This document shows positions 34,356 through 37,081 of a stretch of DNA of 37,081 bases, one piece after another; position 1 is the first letter of the stretch; each line of letters opens with the position of its first letter. Below the pieces are notes generated by a model. It had not been told where the DNA came from and ran no database searches. It worked only from the letters and a program-made list of their open reading frames with translations. The stretch covers positions 27,363 through 64,443 of the forward strand of contig CAMYKY010000018.1 in the NCBI GenBank assembly GCA_947259165.1, written 5' to 3'. The position numbers were made by a program, and so were the translations under genes. This DNA comes from an uncultured Acidobacteriota bacterium (GTDB lineage Bacteria > Acidobacteriota > Vicinamibacteria > Marinacidobacterales > SMYC01).

Positions 34356-35543
34356 ATGACGTCCCGGAGAGCATTCCTCAAAGGTCTATGCGGGGTTGCA
34401 CCACTGGGCTCAGCAGCGCCAACCGCTGTCGCTAGCGCCGTCAAGCCCGCTGCCGCGAGCCGCGACTACTTCGGCGAGCTCGGCGTCGAATCGTTCATCA
34501 ACGCGCTCGCACCGTATTCGACCTTGGGCGGTAATCAAATGTGGCCCGAAGTCATCGATGCGATGGACTACGGCATGGGCCATCGCGCTCGTATGAAGGA
34601 CTTGCACGATGCAGTCGGCAGGCGCATCGCCTCGCTCATCGGTTGCGAGGCAGCCATGGTGAGTGCGGGCGCCACGTCCGCCATCACCCTCGGCACCGCC
34701 GCATGTTTGACCGGGATGGACGAAGAACGCATCCAACGCCTGCCCGATGTCACGGGGATGAAGAGCGAAGTGATCATTCAGCGCGGGCATCGCTACTCGT
34801 ACAACCACGCCGTCCGGAACTGCGGGGTGCGTCTCGTCGAAGTGGAAACCGTCGACGACGTCGAGCGCGCCATCAACGAGAAGACCGCGATGCTCTACTT
34901 CGTGTGGATTCGTGGAAGCTTCGGCAAGATCGACGCCGAAACGTTCGCGGGACTCGGCAAGCGACACGGCGTCGCGTCGTTCATCGATACCTCGACCCGG
35001 GTCCCCCCTGCCGAGAATCTGAAGAAGCTCTCGAATCTAGGGTTCGACCTCAAGTGTTTCTCCGGAGGGAAAGGGCTCAAGGGGCCGTACAGCGCGGGGC
35101 TTCTTCTCGGGAAGAAAGAGCTGATCGCGGCCGCCCGTCGCAACGGGGCACCCCACGACGACACGATCGGCCGCGGAATGAAAGTGAGTAAAGAGGAGCT
35201 CCTCGGAATGATGGTGGCTGTCGAAAAGACGTTCAGGCACGATCTCGAGGCTGAAAAGCGTGAGAAGGGGACATGGCTCGACGCGATCGATGTAGAGGTT
35301 CAGTCGATTGCCGGCGTCGAGACCGAGCGAGTGCTCGACCGTTTGCCCGCGATGCTGATCCGCTGGGACTCGCGTGTCAACCTGACACCCGAGCAAGCGC
35401 GAACCCAGCTGCGAGAAGGGGACCCTTCGATCGAGACGCGGCTCGTCGATGGAGTTTTGTCCGTTAATACCTGGTGCCTCGATCCCGAGCAAGTTCCCAC
35501 CGTGCGCCGGCGCGTGGGCGAGGTGTTGCGAGGTCGCGCCTAA
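34356..35543 (+). CDS. SelA-like PLP enzyme with twin-arginine signal
   Basis: The 395-residue fold-type I PLP protein resembles L-seryl-tRNA(Sec) selenium transferase and its relative DgaE (an ammonia-lyase). It has the signal MTSRRAFLKGLCGVAPLGSA. Landmarks are MVSAGATSAITLGTAA, the aspartate-bearing VASFIDTST (Asp211) and the Schiff-base Lys239 in CFSGGKGLKGPYSAG. AAGGAGGT 5 bp upstream is a very strong ribosome binding site. Export argues against tRNA modification; a lyase or aldolase on an amino acid is more likely. One base separates it from the DUF6282 gene. Confidence 0.85.
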   Translation: MTSRRAFLKGLCGVAPLGSAAPTAVASAVKPAAASRDYFGELGVESFINALAPYSTLGGNQMWPEVIDAMDYGMGHRARMKDLHDAVGRRIASLIGCEAAMVSAGATSAITLGTAACLTGMDEERIQRLPDVTGMKSEVIIQRGHRYSYNHAVRNCGVRLVEVETVDDVERAINEKTAMLYFVWIRGSFGKIDAETFAGLGKRHGVASFIDTSTRVPPAENLKKLSNLGFDLKCFSGGKGLKGPYSAGLLLGKKELIAAARRNGAPHDDTIGRGMKVSKEELLGMMVAVEKTFRHDLEAEKREKGTWLDAIDVEVQSIAGVETERVLDRLPAMLIRWDSRVNLTPEQARTQLREGDPSIETRLVDGVLSVNTWCLDPEQVPTVRRRVGEVLRGRA

Positions 35544-35544
35544 G

Positions 35545-36453
35545 ATGAACAATGTAGCGTCGAGCGAAGCCTGGAAGGCGATCGAGGGCGGCTACGATTT
35601 GCAGGTCCACGTTGCCCCCGATGTCATCGAACGACGCACCGACGACATCGACTTGGCTCTGGATTTCATCGAGCGCGGGCTGAAAGGCTTCGTGCTCAAG
35701 TCGCACTATGTGCCCACGGCTGAGCGCGCGAAAGTGCTCACACGTGCGGTGCCGGGAATTGCTGCCTACGGCGCCGTCACTCTCAACCACGCCGTTGGAG
35801 GATTGAACCCCGTTGCCGTCGAGATCGCCGGCAGATCCGGCTGCCGGATGGTGTGGATGCCCACGGTCGATGCCGAGAACGAGACCGCGGGTAGGCCGGG
35901 AAGCGGTGCCAGGAAGCTCCCGTTTTGGGCGTCGATCCAGCGAGAGCTAGCCGCAAAGGGCATTTCACCGCCGCCCATGTCGGTGTTGGACGCCGAGGGC
36001 GCTGTCACGGATCGCGTCCGGCAGTGTCTTGGACTCATCGCCGAGCACGACATGATCCTGGCGACGGGCCATCTCGGCCAATGTGAGATCGTTGCCCTCG
36101 TCGCAGCGGCAAAGGAAGCGGGCGTGACGCGCATCATCGTTACCCACGCCGAGTTCCCCTCGCAGAACCTAACGCCTCGAGAACAGGTCGAGCTCGCGGA
36201 CATGGGTGCGACGATCGAGCACTGTTTCACGACGATGCACACGGGTAAGGCCACATGGGAGACGTGCTTCGACAACGTTCGCGCGGTCGGCCCATATCGG
36301 TGTCTGTTGTCGAGCGATCTTGGTCAAACGATCAACCCGCCGGTTGCCGAAGGTCTTGCGAGCTTCGCGCAACGTTTTTTGGATGCGGGCTTTTCCGTCG
36401 AAGACGTGCACGTTATGGCCGTCACCAATGCGGCGAGGCTCGTGATTCCGTGA
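35545..36453 (+). CDS. DUF6282-family metal-dependent hydrolase-like protein
   Basis: The 302-residue protein starts at ATG 35545, one base after the SelA-like stop. It reads as an amidohydrolase/PHP-like TIM barrel: YDLQVHVAPDVIERR, FVLKSHYVPTAERA, MILATGHLGQCEIV, IIVTHAEFPSQNLT and a final LSSDLGQ, supplying His and Asp ligands typical of such barrels. The reaction is unknown. Translational coupling to the SelA-like enzyme suggests they act on the same compound, although only the partner has an export signal. Confidence 0.75.
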   Translation: MNNVASSEAWKAIEGGYDLQVHVAPDVIERRTDDIDLALDFIERGLKGFVLKSHYVPTAERAKVLTRAVPGIAAYGAVTLNHAVGGLNPVAVEIAGRSGCRMVWMPTVDAENETAGRPGSGARKLPFWASIQRELAAKGISPPPMSVLDAEGAVTDRVRQCLGLIAEHDMILATGHLGQCEIVALVAAAKEAGVTRIIVTHAEFPSQNLTPREQVELADMGATIEHCFTTMHTGKATWETCFDNVRAVGPYRCLLSSDLGQTINPPVAEGLASFAQRFLDAGFSVEDVHVMAVTNAARLVIP

Positions 36454-36472
36454 CGGACGAGGATTTTGGGTG

Positions 36473-37081
36473 ATGAAGCTACTTTTGTTGGCACTGCTTG
36501 CGACTCAAGCTCGACTACTCGACGTGGCACTCGATGACCCGGGTGTCGTCGAGGCGCTCCAGTATGTCGAGGGTCACGAAGCAGAGACCGCGGCGTTTCT
36601 TGCGGAGGTGGGTGCGATTCGGTCGCCCTCGGGTGAGGAGCGTGAGCGGGCCGAGCGCGTTGCCGCACGTATGGAGGCGATTGGTCTGACGCGCGTCCGT
36701 GTCGATGACAGCCCGAATGCGATTGGGGTCATTCCTGGCAGGTCCGGGCGCGCGCTCGTTTTCGTCGGCACGCTCGATGACCTCGCTCCGGTTGCGGAGC
36801 ACCAGAAGACGTCGGGGCCTCCCCGCATTGTCGGCGATCGCGTCGTTGGGCCGGGCACGCACACGTCATCGACAACCGTGTCGATGTTGACCGCTGCCGA
36901 GGCTATCGTCGCGTCCAGGCTCGTTCCCGAACACGACCTCATTTTCGCAGCGGTCGCGCAAGAAGAGACTGGGCTCGTTGGGATGAAGAATCTCTATCGC
37001 GACCTCGGCGATCGCGCGCTGGCCTACGTCGATGTTCTCGGTGACGGCCGGCGCATCAGCTACGGGGCCATCGTGATCCAC
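36473..37081 (+). CDS. M20-family peptidase-like protein with atypical metal site, cut by window end
   Basis: The visible 203 residues begin with a short signal (MKLLLLALLATQA). The M20 catalytic base motif AQEETGLVGMKNL (Gln163-Glu164-Glu165) is present. The usual first zinc ligand segment GHxDTV reads GTLDDL (99-104), with His replaced, and the bridging-Asp loop reads GPGTHTSS. At least two canonical zinc ligands are therefore absent, although His130 could partly compensate. It follows the DUF6282 gene by 19 bp. It could be an inactive or altered peptidase; the rest lies outside the window. Confidence 0.7.
   Translation, partial: MKLLLLALLATQARLLDVALDDPGVVEALQYVEGHEAETAAFLAEVGAIRSPSGEERERAERVAARMEAIGLTRVRVDDSPNAIGVIPGRSGRALVFVGTLDDLAPVAEHQKTSGPPRIVGDRVVGPGTHTSSTTVSMLTAAEAIVASRLVPEHDLIFAAVAQEETGLVGMKNLYRDLGDRALAYVDVLGDGRRISYGAIVIH

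Noticed and set aside
1-37081. CRISPR array, rRNA, tRNA, insertion sequence or phage genes
   Set aside because: No spaced direct repeats, rRNA or tRNA-like cloverleaf, transposase or integrase were seen on either strand by reading; a tRNA scan was not possible.

Overview
This window is from a GC-rich bacterium with frequent GTG/TTG starts, strong GGAGG ribosome binding sites and twin-arginine signals. It carries a LysW-dependent lysine operon and short CACGGAG/CCTCCGTG palindromic intergenic elements. Together these suggest an Acidobacteriota-like or similar free-living or host-associated aerobic lineage. That placement is an inference and could be wrong; no rRNA or tRNA gene is visible.

Layout. 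(1) 1-7.1 kb: a Cys/Met-type PLP enzyme, cut by the window edge, then an ACT-domain regulator divergent from lysW-lysX-lysY-[Ntn amidotransferase]-lysZ-lysJ. This is a compact carrier-protein lysine (or arginine) operon that lacks the usual hydrolase LysK but contains an N-terminal-cysteine hydrolase. (2) 7.3-15.3 kb: mixed metabolic genes: a truncated ATP-grasp gene, a degenerate PCuAC protein, a cNMP-binding protein, a beta-lactamase-fold hydrolase with an exported alanine racemase, a decayed sulfatase, a sodium-coupled transporter and a two-subunit Rieske oxygenase. (3) 15.4-20.9 kb: a photosensory and stress island. A LOV-PP2C phosphatase converges on an operon of a sigma-70 factor with an altered -10 recognition helix, a renalase-like flavoprotein and a photoactive yellow protein. 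Divergent from the sigma gene are fasciclin, DUF1475 and DUF427 genes. (4) 21-25.5 kb: a truncated MipA gene, an internally deleted Rieske gene, two tandem exported HisC-like aminotransferases and an XdhC-like protein. (5) 25.7-34.2 kb: a catabolic operon for a phenolic, perhaps halogenated, compound: reductive-dehalogenase-like Fe-S protein, HpaB-type monooxygenase, PhnZ-like HD protein, LigB-type extradiol dioxygenase, a binding-protein-fold protein without signal peptide, and a FadR/GntR regulator, followed by two MFS transporters. (6) 34.3-37.1 kb: an exported SelA-like PLP enzyme, a DUF6282 hydrolase and an M20-like peptidase cut by the window end.

The most interesting parts are the lysine operon, where the Ntn hydrolase is a candidate replacement for LysK and the regulator faces a 16-bp perfect palindrome, and the light island, which puts two chemically different blue-light receptors next to an unusual sigma factor. 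Four PLP enzymes carry twin-arginine signals, which implies an exported amino-acid chemistry. At least four genes are visibly decaying.
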